Shown here piece after piece: positions 11,870 through 26,700 of a DNA stretch of 64,000 bases. Position 1 is the stretch's first letter. Every line of letters begins with the position of its first letter. A model generated the notes under the pieces. The model was not told where the DNA came from, searched no databases, and saw only the letters and a list, made by a program, of their open reading frames with translations. The translations under genes were made by a program, and so were the position numbers. Source of the stretch: Ceratothoa steindachneri (lineage: Eukaryota > Arthropoda > Malacostraca > Isopoda > Cymothoidae); assembly GCA_963969495.1 (NCBI GenBank), contig OZ018321.1, positions 187,703,485 through 187,767,484 on the forward strand. Direction: 5' to 3'.

Positions 11870-14800
11870 TCCTCTCTTTATCATAGCCTGGCTCATCCTC
11901 CTCTTTCCTGGTCCTCTGCGCCGTCCTCTGTTTATCGCAACCTGACTCATCCCCCTCCTCCCTGGTCCTCTGCGACGTCCTTTCTTTATCATAACTTTAC
12001 TCATTGGCCTCTTCCCTGGTCCTCTGCGCCGTCCTCTCTTTATCACAGCCTGACCCATCTTCCTCTTTCCTTATCCTCTGCGCCGTCCTCTCTTTATCAC
12101 AGCCTGACTCATCTCCCTCTTTCCTGGTCCTCTGCGCGGTCCTCTGAGTATCATACCCTGACTCATCCCCCGCTTTCCTGGTCCTCTGCGACGTCCTCTG
12201 TTTATCACAACCTGACTCATCCCCCTCTTTCCTGGTCCTCTGCGCCGTTCTCTCTTTATCACAGCCTGACTCATCCCCCTCTTCCCTGGTCCTCTGCTCT
12301 GTCCCCTCTTTATCACAGCTCCACTCATCCCCCTCTTTCCTGGTCCTATGCGCCGTCCTCTCTTTATCGCAGCTTGACTTATCCCCCTCTTTCCTGGTCC
12401 TCTGCGCCGTCCTCTCTTTATCATAGCCTGACTCATCCCCCTCTTTACTGGTCTTCTGCGCCGTCCTCTCTTTATCACAATCTGACTTATCCCCCTTTTT
12501 TCTAGTCATCTGCGCCGTCCTCTGTTTTATCACAACCTGACTCATCCCCCGCTTTCCTGGTCCTATGCGCCGTCCTCTCTTTATCGCAGCCTGACTCATT
12601 CCCCTCTTTCCTGGTCCTCTGCGCCGTCCTCTCTTTATCATAGCCTGACTCATCCCCCTCTTTACTGGTATTCTGCGCCGTCCTCTCTTTATCACAGCCT
12701 GACTCATCCCCCTCTTTCCTGGTCCTCTGCGCCGTCCCCTCTTTATCACAGCCTGACTCAAACCCCTCACTCCTGGTCCTATGCGCCGTCCTCTCTTTAT
12801 CGCAGCCTGACTTATCCTTCTCTTTCCTGGTCCTCTGCGCCGTCCTCTCTTTATCACAGCCTGACTCATCTCCCTCTTTCCTGGTCCTCTCTTTATCACG
12901 GCCTGACTCATCCCCCTCTTTCCTGGTCCTCTGAGCCGTCCTCTCTTTATCATAGCCTGGCTCATCCTCCTCTTTCCTGGTCCTCTGCGCCGTCCTCTGT
13001 TTATCGCAACCTGACTCATCCCCCTCCTCCCTGGTCCTCTGCGACGTCCTTTCTTTATCATAACTTTACTCATTGGCCTCTTCCCTGGTCCTCTGCGCCG
13101 TCCTCTCTTTATCACAGCCTGACTCCTACCCTTTTTCCTTATCCTCTGCGCCGTCCTCTCTTTATCACAGCCTGCCTCATCTCCCTCTTTCCTGGTCGTC
13201 TGCGTGGTCCTCTCTTTATCATAGCCTGACTCATCCCCCACTTTCCTGGTCCTCTGCGACGTCCTCTGTTTATCACAACCTGACTCATCCCCCTCTTTCC
13301 TGGTCCTCTGCGCCGTTCTCTCTTTATCACAGCCTGACTCATCCCCCTCTTCCCTGGTCCTCTGCTCTGTCCCCTCTTTATCACAGCTCCACTCATCCCC
13401 CTCTTTCCTGGTCCTATGCGCCGTCCTCTCTTTATCGCAGCTTGACTTATCCCCCTCTTTCCTGGTCCTCTGCGCCGTCCTCTCTTTATCATAGCCTGAC
13501 TCATCCCCCTCTTTACTGGTCTTCTGCGCCGTCCTCTCTTTATCACAATCTGACTTATCCCCCTCTTTTCTAGTCATCTGCGCCGTCCTCTGTTTTATCA
13601 CAACCTGAATCATCCGCCTCTTTCCTGGTCCTCTGCGCCGTCCCCTCTTTATCACAGCCTGACTCATCCCCCTCTTTCCTGGTCCTATGCGCCGTCCTCT
13701 CTTTATCGCAGCCTGACTCACCCCCCTCTTCTCGGGTCCTCTGCGCCGTCCCCTCTTTATCACAGCCTGACTCATCTCCTCTTCCCTGGTCCTCTGCTCT
13801 GTCTCCTCTTTATCACAGCCTGACTCATCCCCCTCTTTCTTGGTCCTATGCGCCGTTCTCTCTCTATCACAGCCTGACTCATCCCCCTCTTACCTGGTCT
13901 TCTGCACCGTCCTCTCTTTATCACAACCTGACTCATCTCCCTCTTTCCTGGTCCTCTGCGCCGTCCTCTCCTTATCACAGCCTGCCTCATCCCCCTATTT
14001 CCTGGTCATCTGCGCCATCCTCTCTTTATCACACCATGACTCAACCCCCTCTTTCCTGGTCCTCTGCGCCGTCCTCTCTTTATCACAACCTGATTTATCC
14101 ATGTCTCTTGGCTGGTCCTCTCTTTATCTTAACCTGACTCATCCCCCTCTTCCCTGGTCCTCTGCACCGTTCTCTCTTTATCAAAGTCTGACTCATCCCC
14201 CTCTTTCCTTATCCTCTGCGCCGTCCTCTCTTTATCACAGCCTGACTTATCTCCCTATTTCCTGGTCCTCTGCGCGGTCCTCTCTTTATCATAGCCTTAC
14301 TCATCCCCCGCTTTCCTGGTCCTATGCGCCGTCCTCTCTTTATCGCAGCCTGACTCATCCCCCTCTTTCCTGGTCCTCTGCGCCGTCCTCTCTTTATCAT
14401 AGCCTGACTCATCCCCCTCTTTACTGGTATTCTGCGCCGTCCTCTCTTTATCACAGCCTGATTCATCCCCCTTTTCCCTGGTCCTCTACTCTGTCCCCTC
14501 TTTGTCACAGCCTGACTCATCCTCCTCTTTCCTGGTCCTATGCGCCGTCCTCTCTTTATCGCAGCCTAACTTATCCCCCTCTTTCTTGGTCCTCTGCGCC
14601 GTCCTCTCTTTATCATATCCTGACTCATCCCCCGCTTTCCTGGTCCTATGCGCCGTCCTCTCTTTATCGCAGCCTGACTCATCCCCCTCTTTCCTGGTCC
14701 TCTGCGCCGTCCGCTCTTTATCACAACCTGACTCATCACCTTCTTTCATGGTCCTCTGCGCCGTCCTCTCTTTACCTCAGCCTGACTCATCCCCCTCTTC

Positions 14801-17800
14801 CCTGGTCCTCTGCGCCGTTCTCTCTTTATCACAGCCTGACTCATCCCCCTCTTACCTGGTCTTCTGCACCGTCCTCTCTTTATCACAACCTGACTCATCT
14901 CCCTCTTTCCTGGTCCTCTGCGCCGTCCTCTCTTTATCACAGCCTGACTCATCCCCCTCTTCCCTGGTCCTCTGCTCTGTCCCCTCTTTATCACAGCCTG
15001 ACTCATCCCCCTCTTTCTTGGTCCTATGCGCCGTTCTGTCTCTATCACAGCCTGACTCATCCCCCTCTTACCTGGTCTTCTGCACCGTCCTCTCTTTATC
15101 ACAACCTGACTCATCTCCCTCTTCCCTGGTCCTCTGCGCCGTCCTCTCTTTATCACAGCCTGACTCATCCTTCTCTTTCCTGGTCCTATGCGCCGTCCTC
15201 TCTTTGTCGCAGCTTGACTTATCCCCCTCTTTCCTGGTCCTCTGCGCCGTCCTGTCTTTATCATTGCCTGACCCATCCCCCTCTTTACTGGTCTTCTGCG
15301 CCGTCCTCTCTTTATCACAATCTGACTTATCCCCCTCTTTTCTAGTCATCTGCGCCGTCCTCTGTTTTATCACAACCTGACTCATCCGCCTCTTTCCTGG
15401 TACTCTGCGCCGTCCCCTCTTTATCACAGCCTGACTCATCCCCCGCTTTCCTGGTCCTATGCGCCGTCCTCTCTTTATCGCAGCCTGACTCACCCCCCTC
15501 TTCTCTGGTCCTCTGCGCCGTCCCCTCTTTATCACAGCCTGACTCATCCCCCTCTTCCCTGGTCCTCTGCTCTGTCCCCTCTTTATCACAGCCTGACTCA
15601 TCCCCCTCTTTCCTGGTCCTATGCGCCGTTCTATCTTTATCACAGCTTGACTCATCCCCCTCTTACCTGGTCTTCTGCACCGTCCTCTTTTTATCACATC
15701 CTGACTCATCTCCCTCTTTCCTGGTCCTCTGCGCCGTCCTCTCTTTATCACAGCCTGCCTGATCCCCCTATTTCCTGGTCATCTGCGCCATCCTCTCTTT
15801 ATCACACCATGACTCAGCCCCCTCTTTCCTGGTCCTCTGCGCCGTCCTCTCTTTATCACAACCTGATTTATCTCCGTCTCTTGGCTGGTCCTCTCTTTAT
15901 CTTAACCTGACTCATCCCCCTCTTTCCTTATCCTCTGCGCCGTCCTCTCTTTATCACAGCCTGACTCATCTCCCTATTTCCTGGTCCTCTGCGCGGTCCT
16001 CTCTTTATCATAGCCTTACTCATCCCCCGCTTTCCTGGTCCTATGCGCCGTCCTCTCTTTATCGCAGCCTGACTCATCCCCCTCTTTCCTGGTCCTCTGC
16101 GCCGTCCTCTCTTTATCATAGCCTGACTCATCCCCCTCTTTACTGGTATTCTGCGCCGTCCTCTCTTTATCACAGCCTGATTCATCCCCCTTTTCCCTGG
16201 TCCTCTACTCTGTCCCCTCTTTGTCACAGCCTGACTCATCCTCCTCTTTCCTGGTCCTATGCGCCGTCCTCTCTTTATCGCAGCCTAACTTATCCCCCTC
16301 TTTCCTGGTCCTATGCGCCGTCCTCTCTTTATCATATCCTGACTCATCCCGCGCTTTCCTGGTCCTATGCGCCGTCCTCTCTTTATCATAGCCTTACTCA
16401 TCCCCCGCTTTCCTGGTCCTCTGCGCCGTCCGCTCTTTATCACAACCTGACTCATCACCTTCTTTCATGGTCCTCTGCGCCGTCCTCTCTTTACCTCAGC
16501 CTGACTCATCCCCCTCTTCCCTGGTCCTCTGCGCCGTTCTCTCTTTAACACAGCCTGACTCATCCCCCTCTTACCTGGTCTTCTGCACCGTCCTCTCTTT
16601 ATCACAACTTGACTCATCTCCCTCTTTCCTGGTCCTCTGCGCCGTCCTCTCTTTATCACAGCCTGCCTCATCCCCCTATTTCCTGGTCATCTGCGCCATC
16701 CTCTCTTTATCACAACCTGATTTATCCCCCTCTTAGCTGGTCCTCTGCGCCGTCCTCTCTTTATCTTAACCTGACTCATCCCCCTCTTCCCTGGTCCTCT
16801 GCGCCGTTCTCTCTTTATCAAAGCCTGACTCATCCCCCTCTTTCCTGGTCCTCTGCGCCGTCCTCTCTTTTTCGCAGCCTGACTCAACCCCTTCTTTCCT
16901 GGTCCTCTGCGCCGTCTTCACTTTATCATAGCCTGACTCATCCCCCGCTTTCCTGGTCCTATGCGCCGTCCTCTCTTTATCGCAGCCTGACTCATCCCCC
17001 TCTTTCCTGGTCCTCCGCGCCGTCCTCTCTTTATCATAGCCTGACTCATCCCCCTCTTTATTGGTATTCTGCGCCGTCCTCTCTTTATCACGGCCTGACT
17101 CATCCCCCTCTTTCCTGGTCCTCTGCGCCGTCCTCTCTTTATCATAGCCTGACTCATCCTCCGCTTTCCTGGTCCTATGCGCCGTCCTCTCTTTATCGCA
17201 GCCTGACTCATCACCTTCTTTCCTGGTCCTCTTCGCCGTCCTCTCTTTATCATAGCCTGACTCATCCCCCTCTTTACTGGTCTTCTTCGCCGTCTACTCT
17301 TTATCACAGCCTGACTCATCCCCCTCTTTCCTGGTCCTCTGCGCCGTCCCTTCTTTATCACAGCCTGACTCATCCCCCTCTTTCCTGGTCCTATGCGCCG
17401 TCCTTTCTTTATCGCAGCCTGACTCATCCTCCTCTTTCCTGGTCCTCTGCGCCGTCCCCTCTTTATCACAGCCTGACTCATCCCCCTCTTTCCTGGTCCT
17501 ATGCGCCGTCCTCTCTTTATTGCAGCCTGACTCATCCTCCTCTTTCCTGGTCCTCTGCGCCTTCCCCTCTTTATCGCAGCCTGACTTATCCCCCTCTTTC
17601 CTGGTCCTCTGCGCCGTCCTCTCTTTATCATAGCCTGACTCATCCCCCGCTTTCCTGGTCCTATGCGCCGTCCTCTCTTTATCGCAGCCTGACTCATCCC
17701 CTTCTTTCCTGGTCCTCTGCGCCGTCCTCTCTTTATCATAGCCTGACTCATCCCCCTCTTTACTGGTCTTCTGCGCCGTCCTCGCTTTATCACAGCCTGA

Positions 17801-20736
17801 CTCATCCCCCTCTTTCCTGGTCCTCTGCGCCGTCCCCTCTTTATCACAGCCTGACTCATCCCCCTCTTTCATGGTCCTATGCGCCGTCCTTTCTTTATCG
17901 CAGCCTGACTTATCCTCCTCTTTCCTGGTCCTCTGCGCCGTCCCCTCTTTATCACAGCCTGACTCATCCCCCTCTTTCCTGGTCCTATGCGCCGTCCTCT
18001 CTTTATCGCAGCCTGACTCATCCTCCTCTTTCCTGGTCCTCTGCGCCGTCCTCTCTTTATCACAGCCTGACTCATCCCCCTCTTTCCTGGTCCTCTGCGC
18101 CGTCCCCTCTTTATCACAGCCTGACTCATCCCCCTCTTTCCTGGTCCTATGCGCCGTCCTTTCTTTATCGCAGCCTGACTCATCTTCCTCTTTCCTGGTC
18201 CTCTGCGCCGTCCCCTCTTTATCACGGCCTGACTCATCCCCCTCTTTCCTGGTCCTCTGAGCCGTCCTCTCTTTATCATAGCCTTGCTCATCCTCCTCTT
18301 TTCTGGTCCTCTGCGCCATCCTCTGTTTATCGCAACCTGACTCATCCCCCTCCTCCCTGGTCCTCTGCGACGTCCTTTCTTTATCATAACTTGACTCATT
18401 GCCCTCTTTCCTGGTCCTCTGCGCCGTCCTCTCTTTATCACAGCCTGACTCATCCCCCTCTTTCCTTATCCTCTTCGCCGTCCTCTCTTTATCACAGACT
18501 GACTCATCTCCCTCTTTCCTGGTCCTCTGCGCGGTCCTCTCTTTATCATAGCCTGACTCATCCCCCGCTTTTCTGGTCCTCTGCGACGTCCTCTGTTTAT
18601 CACAACCTGACTCATCCCCCTCTTTCCTGGTCCTCTGCGCCGTTCTCTCTTTATCACAGCCTGACTCATCCCCCTCTTCCCTGGTCCTCTGCTCTGTCCC
18701 CTCTTTATCACAGCCTGACTCATCCCCCTCTTTCCTGGTCCTCTGCGCCGTCCCCTCTTTATCACAGCCTGACTCATCCCCCTCTTTCCTGGTCCTATGC
18801 GCCGTCCTCTCTTTATCGCAGCCTGACTCATCCCCCTCTTTCCTGGTCCTCTGCGCCGTCCGCTCTTTATCACAACCTGACTCATCACCTTCTTTCATGG
18901 TCCTCTGCGCCGTCCTCTCTCTAACTCAGCCTGACTCATCCCCCTCTTCCCTGGTCCTCTGCGCCGTTCTCTCTTTATCACAGCCTGACTCATCCCCCTC
19001 TTACCTGGTCTTCTGCACCGTCCTCTCTTTATCACAACTTGACTCATCTCCCTCTTTCCTGGTCCTCTGCGCCGTCCTCTCTTTATCACAGCCTGCCTCA
19101 TCCCCCTATTTCCTGGTCATCTGCGCCATCCTCTCTTTATCACAACCTGATTTATCCCCCTCTTAGCTGGTCCTCTGCGCCGTCCTCTCTTTATCTTAAC
19201 CTGACTCATCCCCCTCTTCCCTGGTCCTCTGCGCCGTTCTCTCTTTATCAAAGCCTGACTCATCCCCCTCTTTCCTGGGCCTCTGCGCCGTCCTCTCTTT
19301 TTCGCAGCCTGACTCAACCCCTTCTTTCCTGGTCCTCTGCGCCGTCTTCTCTTTATCATAGCCTTACTCATCCCCCGCTTTCCTGGTCCTATGCACCGTC
19401 CTCTCTTTATCGCAGCCTGACTCATCCCCCTCTTTCCTGGTCCTCCGCGCCGTCCTCTCTTTACTATAGCCTGACTCATCCCCCTCTTTATTGGTATTCT
19501 GCGCCGTCCTCTCTTTATCACGGCCTGACTCATCCCCCTCTTTCCTGGTCCTCTGCGCCGTCCTCTCTTTATCATAGCCTGACTCATCCCCCGCTTTCCT
19601 GGTCCTATGCGCCGTCCTCTCTTTATCGCAGCCTGACTCATCCCCTTCTTTCCTGGTCCTCAGCGCCGTCCTCTCTTTATCATGGCCTGACTCATCCCCC
19701 TCTTTACTGGTCTTCTGCGCCGTCCACTCTTTATCACAGCCTGACTCATCCCCCTCTTTCCTGGTCCTCTGCGCCGTCCCCTCTTTATCACAGCCTGACT
19801 CATCCCCCTCTTTCCTGGTCCTATGCGCCGTCCTTTCTTTATTGCAGCCTGACTCATCCTCCTCTTTCCTGGTCCTCTGCGCCGTCCCCTCTTTATCACA
19901 GCCTGACTCATCCCCCTCTTTCCTGGTCCTATGCGCCGTCCTCTATTTATCGCAGCCTGACTCATCCTCCTGTTTCCTGTTCCTCTGCGCCTTCCCCTCT
20001 TTATCGAAGCCTGACTTATCCCCCTCTTTCCTGGTCCTCTGCGCCGTCCTCTCTTTATCATAGCCTGACTCATCCCCCGCTTTCCTGGTCCTATGCGCCG
20101 TCCTCTCTTTATCGCAGCCTGACTCATCCCCTTCTTTCCTGGTCCTCTGCGCCGTCCTCTCTTTATCATAGCCTGACTCATCCCCCTCTTTACTGGTCTT
20201 CTGCGCCGTCCTCTCTTTATCACAGCCTGACTCATCCCCCTCTTTGCTGGTCCTCTGCGCCGTCCCCTCTTTATCACAGCCTGACTCATCCCCCTCTTTC
20301 CTGGTCCTATGCGCCGTCCTTTCTTTATCGCAGCCTGACTCATCCTCCTCTTTCCTCGTCCTCTGCGCCGTCCCCTCTTTATCACAGCCTGACTCATCCC
20401 CCTCTTTCCTGGTCCTATGCGCCGTCCTCTCTTTATCGCAGCCTGACTCATCCTCCTCTTTCCTAGTCCTCTGCGCCGTCCTCTCTTTATCACAGCCTGA
20501 CTCATCCCCCTCTTTCCTGGTCCTCTGCGCCGTCCCCTCTTTATCACAGCCTGACTCATCCCCCTCTTTCCTGGTCCTATGCGCCGTCCTCTCTTTATCG
20601 CAGCCTGACTTATCCTCCTCTTTCCTGGTCCTCTGCGCCATCCTCTCTTTATCACAGCCTGACTGATCTCCCTCTTTCCTGGTCCTCTCTTTATCACGGC
20701 CTGACTCATCCCCCTCTTTCCTGGTCGTCTGAGCCG
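11870..20736. repeat. Higher-order superunit, copy 2 (3,002 bp shorter)
   Basis: It matches copy 1 at a fixed offset of 11,869 bp up to about 20.5 kb, then jumps to what corresponds to about 11.65 kb of copy 1. The 3,002 bp missing equals 56 monomers once the odd-length units in the missing stretch are counted (one 44-bp unit, one 42-bp unit, one unit 2 bp short and two 55-bp units). The loss is therefore a whole number of monomers, as expected for unequal exchange. Over the 1,779-bp stretch at 11,997-13,775 its translation differs from copy 1 by one residue. Confidence 0.85.
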
Positions 20737-23700
20737 TCCTCTCTTTATCATAGCCTGGCTCATCCTCCTCTTTCCTGGTCCTCTGCGCCGTCCTCTGTTT
20801 ATCGCAACCTGACTCATCCCCCTCCTCCCTGGTCCTCTGCGACGTCCTTTCTTTATCATAACTTTACTCATTGGCCTCTTCCCTGGTCCTCTGCGCCGTC
20901 CTCTCTTTATCACAGCCTGACCCATCTTCCTCTTTCCTTATCCTCTGCGCCGTCCTCTCTTTATCACAGCCTGACTCATCTCCCTCTTTCCTGGTCCTCT
21001 GCGCGTTCCTCTGAGTATCATACCCTGACTCATCCCCCGCTTTCCTGGTCCTCTGCGACGTCCTCTGTTTATCACAACCTGACTCATCCCCCTCTTTCCT
21101 GGTCCTCTGCGCCGTTCTCTCTTTATCACAGCCTGACTCATCCCCCTCTTCCCTGGTCCTCTGCTCTGTCCCCTCTTTATCACAGCTCCACTCATCCCCC
21201 TCTTTCCTGGTCCTATGCGCCGTCCTCTCTTTATCGCAGCTTGACTTATCCCCCTCTTTCCTGGTCCTCTGCGCCGTCCTCTCTTTATCATAGCCTGACT
21301 CATCCCCCTCTTTACTGGTCTTCTGCGCCGTCCTCTCTTTATCACAATCTGACTTATCCCCCTTTTTTCTAGTCATCTGCGCCGTCCTCTGTTTTATCAC
21401 AACCTGACTCATCCCCCGCTTTCCTGGTCCTATGCGCCGTCCTCTCTTTATCGCAGCCTGACTCATTCCCCTCTTTCCTGGTCCTCTGCGCCGTCCTCTC
21501 TTTATCATAGCCTGACTCATCCCCCTCTTTACTGGTATTCTGCGCCGTCCTCTCTTTATCACAGCCTGACTCATCCCCCTCTTTCCTGGTCCTCTGCGCC
21601 GTCCCCTCTTTATCACAGCCTGACTCAAACCCCTCACTCCTGGTCCTATGCGCCGTCCTCTCTTTATCGCAGCCTGACTTATCCTTCTCTTTCCTGGTCC
21701 TCTGCGCCGTCCTCTCTTTATCACAGCCTGACTCATCTCCCTCTTTCCTGGTCCTCTCTTTATCACGGCCTGACTCATCCCCCTCTTTCCTGGTCCTCTG
21801 AGCCGTCCTCTCTTTATCATAGCCTGGCTCATCCTCCTCTTTCCTGGTCCTCTGCGCCGTCCTCTGTTTATCGCAACCTGACTCATCCCCCTCCTCCCTG
21901 GTCCTCTGCGACGTCCTTTCTTTATCATAACTTTACTCATTGGCCTCTTCCCTGGTCCTCTGCGCCGTCCTCTCTTTATCACAGCCTGACTCATCCCCTT
22001 TTTCCTTATCCTCTGCGCCGTCCTCTCTTTATCACAGCCTGCCTCATCTCCCTCTTTCCTGGTCGTCTGCGTGGTCCTCTCTTTATCATAGCCTGACTCA
22101 TCCCCCACTTTCCTGGTCCTCTGCGACGTCCTCTGTTTATCACAACCTGACTCATCCCCCTCTTTCCTGGTCCTCTGCGCCGTTCTCTCTTTATCACAGC
22201 CTGACTCATCCCCCTCTTCCCTGGTCCTCTGCTCTGTCCCCTCTTTATCACAGCTCCACTCATCCCCCTCTTTCCTGGTTCTATGCGCCGTCCTCTCTTT
22301 ATCGCAGCTTGACTTATCCCCCTCTTTCCTGGTCCTCTGCGCCGTCCTCTCTTTATCATAGCCTGACTCATCCCCCTCTTTACTGGTCTTCTGCGCCGTC
22401 CTCTCTTTATCACAATCTGACTTATCCCCCTCTTTTCTAGTCATCTGCGCCGTCCTCTGTTTTATCACAACCTGAATCATCCGCCTCTTTCCTGGTCCTC
22501 TGCGCCGTCCCCTCTTTATCACAGCCTGACTCATCCCCCTCTTTCCTGGTCCTATGCGCCGTCCTCTCTTTATCGCAGCCTGACTCACCCCCCTCTTCTC
22601 GGGTCCTCTGCGCCGTCCCCTCTTTATCACAGCCTGACTCATCTCCTCTTCCCTGGTCCTCTGCTCTGTCTCCTCTTTATCACAGCCTGACTCATCCCCC
22701 TCTTTCTTGGTCCTATGCGCCGTTCTCTCTCTATCACAGCCTGACTCATCCCCCTCTTACCTGGTCTTCTGCACCGTCCTCTCTTTATCACAACCTGACT
22801 CATCTCCCTCTTTCCTGGTCCTCTGCGCCGTCCTCTCCTTATCACAGCCTGCCTCATCCCCCTATTTCCTGGTCATCTGCGCCATCCTCTCTTTATCACA
22901 CCATGACTCAACCCCCTCTTTCCTGGTCCTCTGCGCCGTCCTCTCTTTATCACAACCTGATTTATCCATGTCTCTTGGCTGGTCCTCTCTTTATCTTAAC
23001 CTGACTCATCTCCCTCTTCCCTGGTCCTCTGCACCGTTCTCTCTTTATCAAAGTCTGACTCATCCCCCTCTTTCCTTATCCTCTGCGCCGTCCTCTCTTT
23101 ATCACAGCCTGACTTATCTCCCTATTTCCTGGTCCTCTGCGCGGTCCTCTCTTTATCATAGCCTTACTCATCCCCCGCTTTCCTGGTCCTATGCGCCGTC
23201 CTCTCTTTATCGCAGCCTGACTCATCCCCCTCTTTCCTGGTCCTCTGCGCCGTCCTCTCTTTATCATAGCCTGACTCATCTCCCTCTTTACTGGTATTCT
23301 GCGCCGTCCTCTCTTTATCACAGCCTGATTCATCCCCCTTTTCCCTGGTCCTCTACTCTGTCCCCTCTTTGTCACAGCCTGACTCATCCTCCTCTTTCCT
23401 GGTCCTATGCGCCGTCCTCTCTTTATCGCAGCCTAACTTATCCCCCTCTTTCCTGGTCCTCTGCGCCGTCCTCTCTTTATCATATCCTGACTCATCCCCC
23501 GCTTTCCTGGTCCTATGCGCCGTCCTCTCTTTATCGCAGCCTGACTCATCCCCCTCTTTCCTGGTCCTCTGCGCCGTCCGCTCTTTATCACAACCTGACT
23601 CATCACCTTCTTTCATGGTCCTCTGCGCCGTCCTCTCTTTACCTCAGCCTGACTCATCCTCCTCTTCCCTGGTCCTCTGCGCCGTTCTCTCTTTATCACA

Positions 23701-26700
23701 GCCTGACTCATCCCCCTCTTACCTGGTCTTTTGCACCGTCCTCTCTTTATCACAACCTGACTCATCTCCCTCTTTCCTGGTCCTCTGCGCCGTCCTCTCT
23801 TTATCACAGCCTGACTCATCCCCCTCTTCCCTGGTCCTCTGCTCTGTCCCCTCTTTATCACAGCCTGACTCATCCCCCTCTTTCTTGGTCCTATGCGCCG
23901 TTCTGTCTCTATCACAGCCTGACTCATCCCCCTCTTACCTGGTCTTCTGCACCGTCCTCTCTTTATCACAACCTGACTCATCTCCCTCTTCCCTGGTCCT
24001 CTGCGCCGTCCTCTCTTTATCACAGCCTGACTCATCCTTCTCTTTCCTGGTCCTATGCGCCGTCCTCTCTTTGTCGCAGCTTGACTTATCCCCCTCTTTC
24101 CTGGTCCTCTGCGCCGTCCTGTCTTTATCATTGCCTGACCCATCCCCCTCTTTACTGGTCTTCTGCGCCGTCCTCTCTTTATCACAATCTGACTTATCCC
24201 CCTCTTTTCTAGTCATCTGCGCCGTCCTCTGTTTTATCACAACCTGACTCATCCGCCTCTTTCCTGGTACTCTGCGCCGTCCCCTCTTTATCACAGCCTG
24301 ACTCATCCCCCGCTTTCCTGGTCCTATGCGCCGTCCTCTCTTTATCGCAGCCTGACTCACCCCCCTCTTCTCTGGTCCTCTGCGCCGTCCCCTCTTTATT
24401 ACAGCCTGACTCATCCCCCTCTTCCCTGGTCCTCTGCTCTGTCCCCTCTTTATCACAGCCTGACTCATCCCCCTCTTTCCTGGTCCTATGCGCCGTTCTA
24501 TCTTTATCACAGCTTGACTCATCCCCCTCTTACCTGGTCTTTTGCACCGTCCTCTCTTTATCACAACTTGACTCATCTCCCTCTTTCCTGGTCCTCTGCG
24601 CCGTCCTCTCTTTATCACAGCCTGCCTCATCCCCCTATTTCCTGGTCATCTGCGCCATCCTCTCTTTATCACAACCTGATTTATCCCCCTCTTAGCTGGT
24701 CCTCTGCGCCGTCCTCTCTTTATCTTAACCTGACTCATCCCCCTCTTCCCTGGTCCTCTGCGCCGTTCTCTCTTTATCAAAGCCTGACTCATCCCCCTCT
24801 TTCCTGGTCCTCTGCGCCGTCCTCTCTTTTTCGCAGCCTGACTCAACCCCTTCTTTCCTGGTCCTCTGCGCCGTCTTCACTTTATCATAGCCTGACTCAT
24901 CCCCCGCTTTCCTGGTCCTATGCGCCGTCCTCTCTTTATCGCAGCCTGACTCATCCCCCTCTTTCCTGGTCCTCCGCGCCGTCCTCTCTTTATCATAGCC
25001 TGACTCATCCCCCTCTTTATTGGTATTCTGCGCCGTCCTCTCTTTATCACGGCCTGACTCATCCCCCTCTTTCCTGGTCCTCTGCGCCGTCCTCTCTTTA
25101 TCATAGCCTGACTCATCCTCCGCTTTCCTGGTCCTATGCGCCGTCCTCTCTTTATCGCAGCCTGACTCATCACCTTCTTTCCTGGTCCTCTGCGCCGTCC
25201 TCTCTTTATCATAGCCTGACTCATCCCCCTCTTTACTGGTCTTCTTCGCCGTCCACTCTTTATCACAGCCTGACTCATCCCCCTCTTTCCTGGTCCTCTG
25301 CGCCGTCCCTTCTTTATCACAGCCTGACTCATCCCCCTCTTTCCTGGTCCTATGCGCCGTCCTTTCTTTATCGCAGCCTGACTCATCCTCCTCTTTCCTG
25401 GTCCTCTGCGCCGTCCCCTCTTTATCACAGCCTGACTCATCCCCCTCTTTCCTGGTCCTATGCGCCGTCCTCTCTTTATTGCAGCCTGACTCATCCTCCT
25501 CTTTCCTGGTCCTCTGCGCCTTCCCCTCTTTATCGCAGCCTGACTTATCCCCCTCTTTCCTGGTCCTCTGCGCCGTCCTCTCTTTATCATAGCCTGACTC
25601 ATCCCCCGCTTTCCTGGTCCTATGCGCCGTCCTCTCTTTATCGCAGCCTGACTCATCCCCTTCTTTCCTGGTCCTCTGCGCCGTCCTCTCTTTATCATAG
25701 CCTGACTCATCCCCCTCTTTACTGGTCTTCTGCGCCGTCCTCGCTTTATCACAGCCTGACTCATCCCCCTCTTTCCTGGTCCTCTGCGCCGTCCCCTCTT
25801 TATCACAGCCTGACTCATCCCCCTCTTTCATGGTCCTATGCGCCGTCCTTTCTTTATCGCAGCCTGACTCATCCTCCTCTTTCCTGGTCCTCTGCGCCGT
25901 CCCCTCTTTATCACAGCCTGACTCATCCCCCTCTTTCCTGGTCCTATGCGCCGTCCTCTCTTTATCGCAGCCTGACTCATCCTCCTCTTTTCTGGTCCTC
26001 TGCGCCGTCCTCTCTTTATCACAGCCTGACTCATCCCCCTCTTTCCTGGTCCTCTGCGCCGTCCCCTCTTTATCACAGCCTGACTCATCCCCCTCTTTCC
26101 TGGTCCTATGCGCCGTCCTTTCTTTATCGCAGCCTGACTCATCTTCCTCTTTCCTGGTCCTCTGCGCCGTCCCCTCTTTATCACGGCCTGACTCATCCCC
26201 CTCTTTCCTGGTCCTCTGAGCCGTCCTCTCTTTATCATAGCCTTGCTCATCCTCCTCTTTTCTGGTCCTCTGCGCCATCCTCTGTTTATCGCAACCTGAC
26301 TCATCCCCCTCCTCCCTGGTCCTCTGCGACGTCCTTTCTTTATCATAACTTGACTCATTGCCCTCTTTCCTGGTCCTCTGCGCCGTCCTCTCTTTATCAC
26401 AGCCTGACTCATCCCCCTCTTTCCTTATCCTCTTCGCCGTCCTCTCTTTATCACAGACTGACTCATCTCCCTCTTTCCTGGTCCTCTGCGCGGTCCTCTC
26501 TTTATCATAGCCTGACTCATCCCCCGCTTTTCTGGTCCTCTGCGACGTCCTCTGTTTATCACAACCTGACTCATCCCCCTCTTTCCTGGTCCTCTGCGCC
26601 GTTCTCTCTTTATCACAGCCTGACTCATCCCCCTCTTCCCTGGTCCTCTGCTCTGTCCCCTCTTTATCACAGCCTGACTCATCCCCCTCTTTCCTGGTCC